From assembly GCA_029378245.1 (NCBI GenBank), contig JARKIF010000186.1, positions 1-60,760 of the forward strand: a DNA stretch of 60,760 nt. The letters are read 5' to 3'. Both the position numbers and the translations under genes were made by a program. The stretch is from Roridomyces roridus. Lineage: Eukaryota; Basidiomycota; Agaricomycetes; Agaricales; Mycenaceae. Under the pieces are notes generated by a model, which was not told where the DNA came from, did no database searches, and saw only the letters and a program-made list of their open reading frames with translations. Positions 21,243 through 32,184 of this stretch are shown here, piece by piece (the first letter of the stretch is position 1; every line of letters begins with the position of its first letter).

Positions 21243-21337
21243 CGTTATTTACATATTGGATAGGATGCAATGTATTCTTTACAAAACGAACGAATTCGAA
21301 CTGATGGTAAGTACACGGAACAAAAGATCTACTGCAT

Positions 21338-22863
21338 CTAAACCGCCTGCGGGCTCTTGTGAATATCAAACATCGGAATCTCACCCCCACTATACGTCCC
21401 TTCCACCTCACCCAGTTGGACCGTAACACTTCGGGCACGCGTCCCCATCCCCCCGATGCTCTCCGTCGTCCCTGAACGCTTGGAGTTGACGTTCGACGCC
21501 CACCTCAGAGTACTAGTGTTCCCGCTATTTGGTCCGCCTCCGCTCGAATGTCCCAGAGAGGAGTTCAAGTTAACGGAAGCGTCGTCATCCCAGATGGTGT
21601 AGTGCAGGTTGACGATGACGATGATGAGGGTGGGGTACATGCCGGATATTTGGTCGCCCATCCCAGCGAACATTTGATAGACGAAGATCCAACCCGAGTT
21701 GCGGTCAATGTGGAAGAAGAGCATGAGTTGCGTGCACTGGTGGGGTGTGAGTTACTTGGGTTGAAGTGGAGAGGGGAGGACAGTACCCAGAATAAACAAT
21801 AGATAAATCCCGACTCCACGAAGAGCGAGAGGATCCGGTCGGTGGACATCCTCCGTGGATTTTTCACCACATGCAGAGACTCGGTCATCTTGCGGTCTGT
21901 CCTTGAACGGGAGTTGAAAAAAAATAGGGATAAGAAATGAGAAATGAACCCACCAAGCCTTCATCCCGATCAACAGTGTGCAAGTGAGATTGGTGCCAAG
22001 GGAGAAAGCCCACGAAATGAGCTCCGCGCGTGTACACACACCACCTCCCTCTGCGCTGGTCGACTCCGTGCCCCAGCCGGCACCCGTCAAGCAGGTGATG
22101 TCGATGACGCAGAAAACTACGGGCACTAGTTGAACTACTAGAGAAACTCGTACGAGGAAGATACACGCACTGAAGGACATGACGAGGAAAAAGATGGGGA
22201 TGAAGACGAAGAAACGCTGCCGCTGGTACAGAACCCACGCGCGCCAGATCACGACGCTGTCGCCGACCACCATGTGCATACATACTCGGTAAAAGTAAGT
22301 AGAGAGAGTGGGAAGAAAAAACGCACATTGAACATGAAGATGGCTTCCATCGGCGTGCCGGTGGACTGGATCTTTTCGTACGCCAGGTCCACGCGGTCCT
22401 CGCGCGGCAAGGTCGGGTAGTCGATCAGCAAGGCGTACCAGCGTTTCATGTGGAAGGAGACGTTGAGAGCCCAGAGCGTGACGGAGCTGATGTAGAGGTA
22501 GATGACGACGCAGAGCATGATGAAGGAGCTCCGCGATTTAAGGCCTCGACGGCTGTACAGAATGCAGTGAGGTTTCGGTGGTAAGAGAATGACAAGGAAA
22601 CGCACAAGATGGTCCACAGGGCGACCATAAAAAAGATTCCATACGCACCTGCCGCATCAGTCAGTATTGTGCGCACAGCGACGAAATAAATGCTTACTGA
22701 GAAAGGTGGTCTCGAAGATGATACCAACGGTGCCGTAGATGATCATGATGCCCCAAGATCTGCGGAGCTGACCGTCGGCCTCTGAGACGGGCGACGAAAT
22801 GGCGCTGGGAACTGCAGTGGAGGACACGTTGAAGGGCACCCGAAATTTGGTTTCGCAGGCCAA
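21338..22863 (-). pseudogene. seven-helix-type membrane protein, left copy, probably inactive
   Basis: It has the same seven-exon layout as the gene at 56778-58274 and is very similar (GDSVVIWRAWVLY, LTGAGWGTES, FAGMGDQISGMYPTLIIV). Two defects are visible. At the position of the right copy's start codon (CCATGTCC) it reads CGTGTCC, although an upstream in-frame ATG at 22863 could substitute. More seriously, the 3' end of intron 4 reads TATGCAC where the right copy has CATTTAG, so the AG acceptor before exon 4 (22273) is gone. The nearest upstream AG breaks the frame, and retaining the intron (53 nt) also shifts it. Remaining exons and splice sites look sound, so loss of function is recent. 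Confidence 0.7.
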
Positions 22864-23571
22864 GATATACCGCGTCCACGCTCATTAGGAGAGCCCCTTT
22901 ACCTGAACGTTAATCCAAACCCACATCTTAGGAGACTTCCAAGCTGCTTGTCGACAATAGCTCCGGATCCAGTGCCGCGTGGTGCACGCCCCAACATGTC
23001 CCCGCCCAATCCAGGAACCTCGACAGTACTTGGTGTTCATGGAAAGGAATTTTTGGTTGGATAAGTCGCTATTGGTGCCAAGATCGTCGATTGGGAGGAG
23101 AACGGGTCCAACTGGCGCAGTTAGGAGGAAAGAGTGATATCATCCTTTAGATAACGATTAAGAAATGAACCCGAGAAGTATTGGGAAACGGAAATGCGGG
23201 TTGAGGAGAAGTATCCAAAGGCTGCTAACAGAGGTCGATGTTGTGGTGGTTCAGTCCAAAGGATGCAATGCAAATCAATGTTGGCGGACTTGAGCGGATC
23301 ACTGAACCGTGCCATTGGCGACCACCACGTGCCAACGTGGACACTGGACAGTCACCCAGGCTCACCCTGCCCCAATCTCGCGCTCCCATATTCCTCCTTT
23401 CCAGAGGTAGACACTGACCGCGGACAAAATCAGAGAAACTTCTTTCGATATCAACTTGGCAATGGAAGTTGGAAGCAGGCCTGTCACGTGGAATGTGCTG
23501 ATGGATTGATGGATAGTGACTGGAGTGACTCCCGTCAATTTTTTTCATCCCTTCATCTCCCTCCATCTCTC

Positions 23572-25225
23572 ATGGCTTCTGTAGGCACCCTCTGGACCGT
23601 CCCCGTACAAGTCCCCGGCAAAATCGTATGTCTCCTTCTCCGCCGTCAATCCACTCCCACCCACTCGATCGCAGATCCGCGCCGCTGCGGCCTTTGGTGG
23701 TGTCACCATCGACCTCCCTGCGTCCTACGTGCACTTTGAGGACAACAAGAAGCCCGAGTTCCTTTCTAAGTTCCCCCACGGCAAGATCCCTTCGTTCGAG
23801 GGCAAGGATGGCTTCAAGCTCTTTGAGTCGACGGCCATTGCGCGATATGGTACGTGGCTAGTCATCATTCGTCCCGGGCCACAGCAGCGATTCCAGGAGA
23901 TGAGAGTATATCCTTTTTCAGTTATCCCTGTCTTAACATCCATGTCGAGATCTTGAAAATCTGACCCGAGTCGCTGCTATGGCTTGGCCGTTATCTTTTC
24001 TGTCGAGTCATCATTCTGACTACTTGGTAGTCGCTGGCCTCGCCCCCAACTCGGGCCTCCTGGGCAAGAGCCCCGAGGATGCTGCTCTCATTGACCAGTG
24101 GATTCACCTCGCCGAGTCGGAGGTCGACACCTACACGGCCTTGATCAGGAACCTTGTCAACGGCAATGTTCCCGGGTACACCAAGCCCGTACGTTGCTGC
24201 CCATCCTCGAACGATTCTACCGCTTACCGAGTACTTTAGGTCCACACCGCCCTTCTCGAGCGCCAGCTCCGTGCTCTCGGCACGCTCGAGAAGCACATCT
24301 CCTCCCGCACCTTCTTTGTCGGCGAGCGCATCACCCTCGCCGATATCTACGTCGCCGGTCTCGTCCAGCGGGCCCTCAGTGTCAACATCGACAAGGCCCT
24401 GCGCCCCAAGTTCCCCAACCTTATCCGCCACACCGAGACCATCATCAACCAACCCGCCTTCAAGGGCATCTTCGAGCCCACTCCCGTTCTCGAGACTGCC
24501 CCCGTCTTCTCCCCACCCAAGAAGGAGAAGGAGGTGAAGCCCGCCAAGCCGGCTGCTCCCCCCGCCCCCAAGGCTGAGAAGCCCAAGAAGAAGGAGGAGG
24601 ACGATGAGGACGACAACCTCGTCCCCGAGGAGCCCAAGGTCAAGAACCCCCTCGAGGACCTGCCAAAATCCACCCTCAACCTCGAGGACTGGAAGCGCGC
24701 GTACTCCAACAAGGAGACCCGCGGCCCAGGCGGTGCCCTCGAGTGGTTCTACGAAAAGTGCGTTTTCCTCCCCATCCTCTGCTTCGCTTGCTGAGTAAGA
24801 CGTTCGCAGCTACGACAAGACCGGCTTCTCCGTCTGGCGTGTAGACTTCAAGTACCCTTCCGAGCTCACCCAGATCTTCATGTCCAACAACCAAGTCGGC
24901 GGGTTCTTCAACCGCCTCGAGGCCTCCCGCAAATACCTCTTTGGCTCCGTTGGCGTCCTCGGCGAGGCCAACAACTCGCTCATCAGCGGTGCGCTCATCC
25001 TGCGCGGGCAGGACGCCGAGCCCGTCGTTAACGTTGCCCCCGATTGGGAGTCTTACGACTTCAAGAAGCTCGACCTTGAGAAGGCGGAGGACAAGGCGTT
25101 CTTCGAGGGTGCGCTTGCTTGGGATTTGGAGATTGATGGAAAGAAGTGGGCGGATGGCAAGAACGTGAGTGACCTCCCTCCTGTTCTCCCCGAGTAACGC
25201 TGACATGCCCCTATAGTTCAAGTAA
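23572..25225 (+). CDS. translation elongation factor eEF1B gamma subunit
   Basis: Six exons (23572-23625, 23675-23849, 24031-24188, 24240-24757, 24810-25164, 25217-25225) encode 422 residues, the usual length. The N-terminal GST-like domain has KPEFLSKFPHGKIPSFEGKDGF and LFESTAIARY (about residues 45-77), followed by a GST C-terminal helical region. Next is a Lys/Pro/Glu linker (about 250-285). The EF1G domain has PKSTLNLEDWKR, NKETR, FMSNNQVGGFFNRLE, KYLFGSVGVLGE and DGKKWADGKNFK at the end. It anchors the eEF1B guanine-exchange complex that reloads eEF1A with GTP. Codon use is strongly C-ending and GC-rich, as expected for high expression. The last exon carries only FK and the stop. Intron 2 is 181 nt, longer than its neighbours. 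Confidence 0.95.
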
Positions 25226-25476
25226 TCGCCATACCAGACTCTTTTCTTTCCTTGTTTACCTTATCTCATTCTCATCTCCCACCCTCTCCTTCCCTCCTTC
25301 CTACGTACATACTCACCCACCCTCTGCGCTACTGTTGTCGGGATCCCCAAAAAGAAGATAAAGAATCATGTAGACGCGTCGCAGTGTCATTTGTACAGTT
25401 TTTGTATACGAGCGAGTAACGAAAGTGATGTGACTCTAGAGTCCATTGGGTACGTACGATACATGCGAGCGCGGAA

Positions 25477-27405
25477 TCAATCCGGCGCCCCACCAAGCTT
25501 GTCAGCCACCCACCGCATCCCCAACGCACAACTGGCAGACACGAAAAACGCCCGGTCAAAGAGCTTGCTGAAGCCCGATTGAAAGTCTGGGATGGTAGAG
25601 AAGAGGTTGTCGTCGTCGGTGGGTGGGGGAGGGAAGGACGCGCGGAGCTGGACGAGGGTGGAGAGCAGGTAGGTTACCTGGGGGAGGCGTTAGTAAGAGG
25701 AAGGGGAAGAGAGGGGATACGACTCACCATGAGTTGAGCGAGAAGTAAGAGCATGAGCGAGGCACCGACGGTCCTGCTGGGGAGTCGGAGTGCCTTGGCC
25801 GTCATAGTCAATGAAGCACGATGGGTAGAGTACTCTTACTCACCCGCGTAACGCTCCGCAATACAAGCCGAATGCTAGTCATCACTATCACGCCCACGAG
25901 CATGAGACTGAGGTGCCTTGTCGCACGGGCGACATCCTCGAGATGCACCTCCGGCCAGAGATGCTGGAGAACGTTGGCGAGGATCGAGGTCACGATGTCG
26001 GGATAGCTCATCGCTGGCGAGGTGGACGTGCGGGGGAAGAAGATGTTCACGAGACACTGAGCGCTTCGCATTAGACCGGCTGCAAGGGCAATCATGACAC
26101 GTACGCTGAGATACCGTGTGAGGCAGTAGACTGCAAAGAGCGTCCCGCCAATGCTGATTAGCCTTCCGCGAAAGGTATGGGAGAACTTGGCGATGGCGCG
26201 CCGGTGTCGTAGATCGTCCAAGCTGCGGGACATTTCGTATTCGAGTGTCTCAAGGCCTTGGAGTTCCAGCTTGTCTGTAGCATGGATGAGCGGCACCATC
26301 CTCGGGATAAGAACGAGAAGCACATACCCTCGTCGCCACGGAAGGTGGGCATAACTCGCGACATCCAGCTGCCTTGGCCTTGCTACGGGGAGGGATTGAG
26401 TGACATACTTCTCAGCGAAACCAGCGTGTCATGCACCTGCGCCGCCGCAGCGGCCTTCCGCCTCGCCTCCTCCTGCTTCCGCTCAAGATCATCTCTCACG
26501 CTGGAGAGTGCGTATTCTGCAGTGGCAACGTCCTGCTCCGTGGGCACGATCCTGTCTTTGCGTCAATGGGCTACGCGGACAAGGGGGTATGAAGAGTGCC
26601 TTACGCTGTCCTCTTGGAGGGTAGGAAAGCCCAGGAGCTGCTTACGGCGCCGAATCCCGATAGGAGGCCGAGAATGAGGGTACCGAGGACGATGAGGCGG
26701 GAAAGGGTGGCGGAGAGCGTGTCGGACACGGAGAGCGACGCGGGGAGTGGGATGAAGGAGAAGAGGAGGAGGTACAGAGCTACACAGAGCGTGCTGAAGA
26801 GGATTCGAGGCATTAGACGTGCAGAGCCTATTAGGGTGTGAGAATCATGGCACGAAAGGGCACGCAAAACGTACTGGTATCTGGACCCACGGTGAGGAGG
26901 AGGCTTGTGAATGCGGGCACAAGGACCAAGATACAGGCGAGGAGAAGAAAGAAGGATAATCTCCAGTTGAGGAGACGCGTACTGGAAGACTCATTCAGTA
27001 AACTGCATGCCAGCTAGATTTCACAAACCTTGGGCTGAAGGTATCCGCGCCCTGTAGCATCAGGAGAAGAAACAGCAAGCAGCTTTCGGAGAAACATCCA
27101 GCAAAGACGCTGCTGGACAATGTCGAGTACAGGATCTCTGTCTTGCCCTGCGGCTTCCGAGAATCTCGCATTGTCTGCGTAATCGGGGACGGGAGAGGGT
27201 CGCGGTGGTGGTTGGAGGCGTATTCGACGCCGGAAAGGTCCTGCAGATCGGCATAAAGGCTGCGTAGCAGGTACTTGCGACAGGAGAAGAATATGGTGGC
27301 TCTGCGAGTGCGATGGTGAGCGTCGCGTGAAGGGTGAGAACAGCGAGGTATTGGATACCTTAACAGCACTAGGATGCCCGTCTCCGTGAGCTGCTCGACG
27401 GTCAT
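25477..27405 (-). CDS. Golgi pH regulator (GPHR / GTG) homologue
   Basis: Ten minus-strand exons (27405-27359, 27301-27029, 26981-26875, 26827-26605, 26551-26409, 26372-26328, 26274-26105, 26056-25844, 25793-25728, 25677-25477) join in phase to 495 residues. Family blocks in order: N-terminal TM helix then FFSCRKYLLRSLYADLQ; FSESCLLFLLLML; the hallmark LSGFGAVSSSW (human LSGFGAVN); a coiled coil; FRGRLISIGGTLFAVYCLTRY; RHLSLMLVGVIVMTSIRLVLR; MLLLLAQLM; and the C-terminal FDRAFFVSASCALG. These proteins are polytopic Golgi/ER anion-channel-like regulators of lumenal pH, and plant members were described as GPCR-type G proteins. The length is near the usual 450-550. The gene is divergent from the SNF2 gene, with a 327-nt shared upstream region. 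Confidence 0.85.
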
Positions 27406-27732
27406 GGGCGTTGTGGTCAGGAGGAGGCCAAATATACTGTCATGCCGTCATTCAAGTCATTCCTCGTTCTCCTTCTCCCTCGAGTTCTACATTGAGAGGC
27501 AGTCTTCGGTCAAAGCGAGAAAGAGAGTACAGACGCCCAGATCGCGTGGCGCGGTGAAGTACGTCGAGACGACGCGCCGCGTTGCAAGTCACCGCCTCGT
27601 TTCCGCCACAGAATTCTCTCCATTGCAAGGAAGAGCCCATCTTTTGTTCCGAAATCGAGACAAAGAACACGAGGCCGCGCGCGAGCGGTTTATTAGATCT
27701 TGCCTTGTTCGCCATTTCTTCCGCTTACCGCC

Positions 27733-30700
27733 ATGAACACCCCTCGTCGCGGCCCTCGGGCGTCTCTGGGCAGCTCTCAGTCCGGAACACCCAGCAAGCC
27801 AGTCTACGTCGAGATCGACGACCTTGATTCAGAGACCGAAGACCACACCACCACCGAGTATTTTTCACCAACAACGACACCCATCCGAGGTGCCACTCGA
27901 GCCTCCTTGGGCGCCACTCCTCAGCGTCATGCTCCTTCGAATCTTTACATCTCCAGCCCCCGATTCCAAGCGCGCACAGCCAGCGGCTCGCGCGCCTCTC
28001 CGAGTGTACCGTCGCCTGACCTCCCGGCGGCGAAAAATGAGGATCCGGAATACACGTCCCCCGAAATCGCTGCTCTGCTCGAGGATAGACCCTACATTCC
28101 ACCCCTTCGCTACGAGACGCTATACGACAATATCCAGCGTCGAAAGGACGCCACCGATGAAGAGCCCCATGCCGACCCCAGCGAGTACGTTTTTACAAAG
28201 AAACCCCCACTCCCTTTGCTCAAATCCTTTTCTCATAGGCTTGACGTATTCCTGACCTGTACCCGCGAGAGGTTCGACAAAGACCTTACTGTCGCCGAGG
28301 CGAGAGTGAAGCTGGGAATGACGCCCGACTCGAGTGTTTTACCCGGCGTTCTTATCCCTCTTTTAGACCACCAGATCACGGGTCGCTGCGTGCATTCAGA
28401 GGGAGCGCTCCCAATATAAAGGAGGTATCGTCGCCGACGAGATGGGTTGTGAGTCTATCTTTTCTTGGACCTTTCATGCGCTGATTATCGTCGCTAGTGG
28501 GAAAGGTCAGTTGATTCCCGCTCCTGAACTCCTTTGTTCTCAGAGTCGAATCCGCCCAGACTGTTCAAATGTATGTCTTTATGAGTATCATGTCCTGATC
28601 AGATTCATAACTCTTCCAAGGATCGCCGTCATGCTCATCAACATTTCCTCAAACCCAAAGTGCAAGACGACGCTATTAGTCGTCCCGCTGGCGCTCCTCA
28701 GCCACTGGCAAAGGGAGCTCGAGAAAGTCGGAGGGCCCGAGCCTCAAGGCATCAAATACTTGATCTATCACGGTATCTTCGTCCCCATCTCCTTTGTACT
28801 ACCCGGTTTACGACTGGTGGCTTTTCAGGACCGACGAAACCCAAAGATTATCGAACACTCAAGCAATATGATGTTGTTCTTACGACTTATGGAGTTCGTC
28901 GACGTACCATGCCATGGAAACGTAGACCGCTAATCCCTATACCAGACTATTTCCAGCCAAGCCGAACTTCCCAACTGTGCGTCCGTTTCCAGGGCGCGCA
29001 AATATTCCATTGACCTATTCGAAGCACCTCTATTTCATACAAATATGAACTTCTTCCGTATCGTTCTTGACGAGGGTCATTTCATCCGAAATCCCGACGG
29101 CAGTCCGTATCCTCCCTCCCATTTCAAAAGTTCTACCTATCCGCTGACAACACAACGCAGAAGCGTCCAAGCACGTAGCGAGACTCACGGCAAAATATCG
29201 ATGGGTGTTGACCGGCATACCCATAATCAACCGCCTCTTCGACGTCTACCCCGCCCTCCGATTTCTACAAGTTCCATACTGGCAGAATCGGAAAAGCTTC
29301 AAGGATGAGATAGCCAGATATGAGAGCAAAAATCGTCAGTACCCCATTCATCTATCCGGTTTTCTGGGCTGAAGGGAGACATGCAGCCGTTAAAGCGGTC
29401 GCCATGCTTCAAGCCATCCTCGACGCGATCATGCTTCGTCGTCTGAAAACTACCTTGGTGGACGGCAAACCGATACTTAATCTCCCTACAAAGACGGTTC
29501 TCGTCGAGCGCTTGGAGTTTTCGGAGAACGAGCGGAGGATATACGATTTGGTTCGTGTCTGTATTACTCTTGTTCCCGGCTGAACATTGAGAAGCTGGAA
29601 ATTCGCGCACGGGACGGATTCAAGCGTTTGCTACGACGTGGTGCCTTGACGGGGTGCGTGTTTTTCCCTTTCCGTTCAGTGGCACAAGTAATAGCCTAAT
29701 CATAACGCACATAGCAACAAACTACCTGTAGCCCTAACCCTCCTCCTCCGCCTGCGACAAGCCTGCTCGCACCCAGCGCTGGTGAAGAAGTTCCTCGACA
29801 CGCTCAATCACGAGGAGCTCGAGGCTCGGATGGATGCGTTCCTTGCTGGGAATCAAGAGGAGGCGTTGCGGGAGATTGAATCAGGGCAGGTTGTCGTTGG
29901 GGAAGCGGCCGACGAGGAGGAGGGGGATGAGGATGTTGTTATGGCTGATGAAGATGAACCTGCCCCGTCCAAGACGATATGGCTCCGTCGGCGAAGATGA
30001 AGGTGTGTGTGTGTTTTCCTTCAACTGTACTTGATCCGGCAGTCAACTTGGTTGCAGTTCATGATGCAGTATATCGTCAAGCTGCGGAATGAGGACCCTA
30101 CAGCGAAAGTACGTATTTGCTCTTCTAATTGCTATTCCTTTGAACGTCCCGCAGATCATCGTGATATCCCAATGGACCCAGTTCCTCGCCCTAGTCGCCG
30201 ACTACCTCACGCAATCCAAGATCACGTACCTCTGGTTAGCCTAGTCTCTTTTCTGTGTCCCTCATTCTGATTTTCTCTCTTAAAAGCTATCAAGGAAGCA
30301 TGACACGCAAAGAACGAGACTACGCCGAGCGGGAATTTTCCAAAGACAAGGGAACGGCACCAGTCTTGCTTCTTTCCTTGCAGTGCGGTGGTGCGGGCCT
30401 CAATCTGACGCGCGCGAATCATGTCATATGTTTGGACCTTGGATGGAGCCATGCTGTTGAGAATCAGGCTTTCGATCGGTGGGTTTGATTCTTTCTCTTT
30501 CCTTTAGTGGTGTGTATTGATTTTATTTTCCGACAGTGTACACCGATACGGACAAACGCGCCCGGTGTTCATCCAGCGGGTCATCATTGCTGATACAGTG
30601 GAAGAGCGTATCTTGAATATCCAGGACAGGAAGGTGGGTTTCTCAAATATCTGGAGCGGTACTCGGGCGTCGCTCATTCAACGCTCATTGACAGAAAAGT

Positions 30701-30851
30701 CTCGCGGACGGAAGTCTTGGAGAGGGAAACGGCAAGAGTATTAACAGTGAGTCCGCAGTCGTACTTGACATCCGTGTATTCTAACTCGCGGATAGCTTTC
30801 GGTCCAAAGGAACTCGCCATTCTCTTTGGAGTCAAGTTGAAGGGAACCTAG
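27733..30851 (+). CDS. RAD5/RAD16-type SNF2 helicase, two apparent frameshifts
   Basis: About 18 exons can be traced. A disordered N terminus leads to LPGVLIPLLDHQITG, then ADEMGLGKTVQ (Walker A), LLVVPLALLSHWQRE, DVVLTTYG, IVLDEGHFIRN (DExH box), WVLTGIPIIN, MLRRLK, then SQWTQFLALV, YQGSMTRKER, LLSLQCGGAGLNLT, LDLGW and HRYGQTRPVFIQR, ending GPKELAILFGVKLKGT. All SNF2 ATPase motifs are visible, so this is a chromatin or DNA-repair translocase; I see no RING finger, and the closest type is RAD5/RAD16-like. Two single-base frame changes are needed: one near 28383 (before VAACIQRER) and one in the acidic stretch near 29960-29990. No GT-AG intron explains either. Exons 3 and 4 are only 8 nt (28498-28505) and 11 nt (28560-28570) and together encode the Walker A end. 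It is either a recent pseudogene or affected by sequence errors. Confidence 0.8.
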
Positions 30852-31536
30852 CTTCTTCTTTCAACCCTACCTACATACACAATATATACCGTAGCTAGCA
30901 TCATACAGTCGATCGATTTTTCACAGCTGGCGAGAGAATTTCGAGGGGCAGCGCTGGGGAGTTCGAGGACGAGAAGCCACTGCCCAACGCAAGATGTCGG
31001 CAACGCAATTGGGCCATCCTGCTGCATGACCTTTTGCGACTTTAACTAGCTTCAAGCTCCAGTAGGCCTGCCGAACGTGGAGACGCTGGAAGAGTGCGTC
31101 GAGGAAAAGAACCTCGGATTTAACAGAGTCGTCGTGGTTCCCGCGTTCGTGGAAGATGAACGTCATGGGATCTTCATTTATCGCGGAGGTTCCGGGGCAT
31201 GTACATTGCGAACTGCGCGAAAGGAGCACTTAGAGCTGTTGGGGTGAGAAACGCCATAGCTGCCTTGTAGAACGCGAGATAAGTAGGCAGCGGAAAGTTC
31301 AGGCGTACGCGAAACCTCGCAGTTTGGGTCTTTGTAGTCGCCCTCGTCGTCGTAAATAGACTGGACTGGATTGGTAGCACCCTAATAGACACTGAGCGCA
31401 GTGCATCGGACTGTTGGGGTTTTCGAGCGATTTGGACGAAGAAATGGAGTGCAATGATTTGGGGACGACGACGGAATCGCCAGAGTAGGCTACGAAAGAG
31501 AGCAGGACGGACTGGGACCAAACAAAACAACGCGCC
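30852..31536. other. intergenic stretch
   Basis: I see no coding exon on either strand. The 5' region of the Pop8-like gene is at the right end; minus-strand frames here are antisense to that gene. Confidence 0.5.
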
Positions 31537-31944
31537 ATGACAGCAACCTCCAACCTCCCCCAACCGTACCAATACCTCCTCCTCCGCGTCTCCCCACCTG
31601 CAGACCAACTCACCCTCCGCAAAGCACTCCAAGAAAGCCTCTCCCAATCATTCGGGCTCACCGCGTCCGGAACGCACATTGACGTGCTCTGGGTCGGCGT
31701 GGACCCCAAGACGACTACGGCAAAGGGGATTGCTGCTATTCGGGTTGCTAACGGGTGCGTGCGTTTTTTGAATCGCAAGCGAGCTTGGAGTTCATCTGGG
31801 AGAATTTTCATTTGACGCGTGGATTTTAGGGAAGACACGACGCGCATCCTCGCCTCGATCGTATCATCCTCGTCGTCGACTAGACTACAACTCATCAGAG
31901 CATCTGCGTTCTTGCCTTCATTACTGGTAGACGACGACCAGTAG
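31537..31944 (+). CDS. RNase P/MRP subunit, Pop8/Rpp14-like
   Basis: Two exons, 31537-31754 and 31830-31944, encode 110 residues. The pattern is YQYLLLRVSPP, LRKALQESLSQSFGL, THIDVLWVG, GIAAIRV, DTTRILASIVS and LQLIRASAFLPSLL. This is how I remember the Pop8/Rpp14 fold of the RNase P and RNase MRP complexes, which process tRNA 5' ends and pre-rRNA in the nucleus. The length fits this small subunit. A Pop5-like relative is possible, since both share the fold. Confidence rests on pattern memory only. Confidence 0.6.
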
Positions 31945-32184
31945 TCACCACTCTATCCCCGAGATCTTGAGACCATGTTTTCCGCGTCGCCCGCATTGGA
32001 TAAACACCTCTACTTTTTTTGCCGACCGTGGATGCACAGCAAGGTAAAGCTACATACACTACTACTTTTTTTCTATATAAACTAATAACTAAGGTTAACT
32101 AGGGATCGGTACAGTCACATCGTTTCGTCCGATATACAAGTAGAGTCCCAATAAAAATGATCGTGGCTGTCTCAATCAAAATTA

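Larger units (their letters stand above)
18890..23310. repeat. left arm of a large inverted duplication
   Basis: This arm matches the reverse complement of 56280-60760. Matching continues from the last bases of the window (60760 corresponds to about 18890) through the cysteine-rich, F-box and membrane-protein genes to a point near GGTTCAGTGATC on the opposite strand (about 23303 and 56300). Identity by eye is around 90% in coding parts, with many small indels in introns and spacers. The true outer end is unknown because the partner runs off the window. Outside the three genes, 18730-19280 contains decayed-looking frames with stops in one or both copies. Confidence 0.9.
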
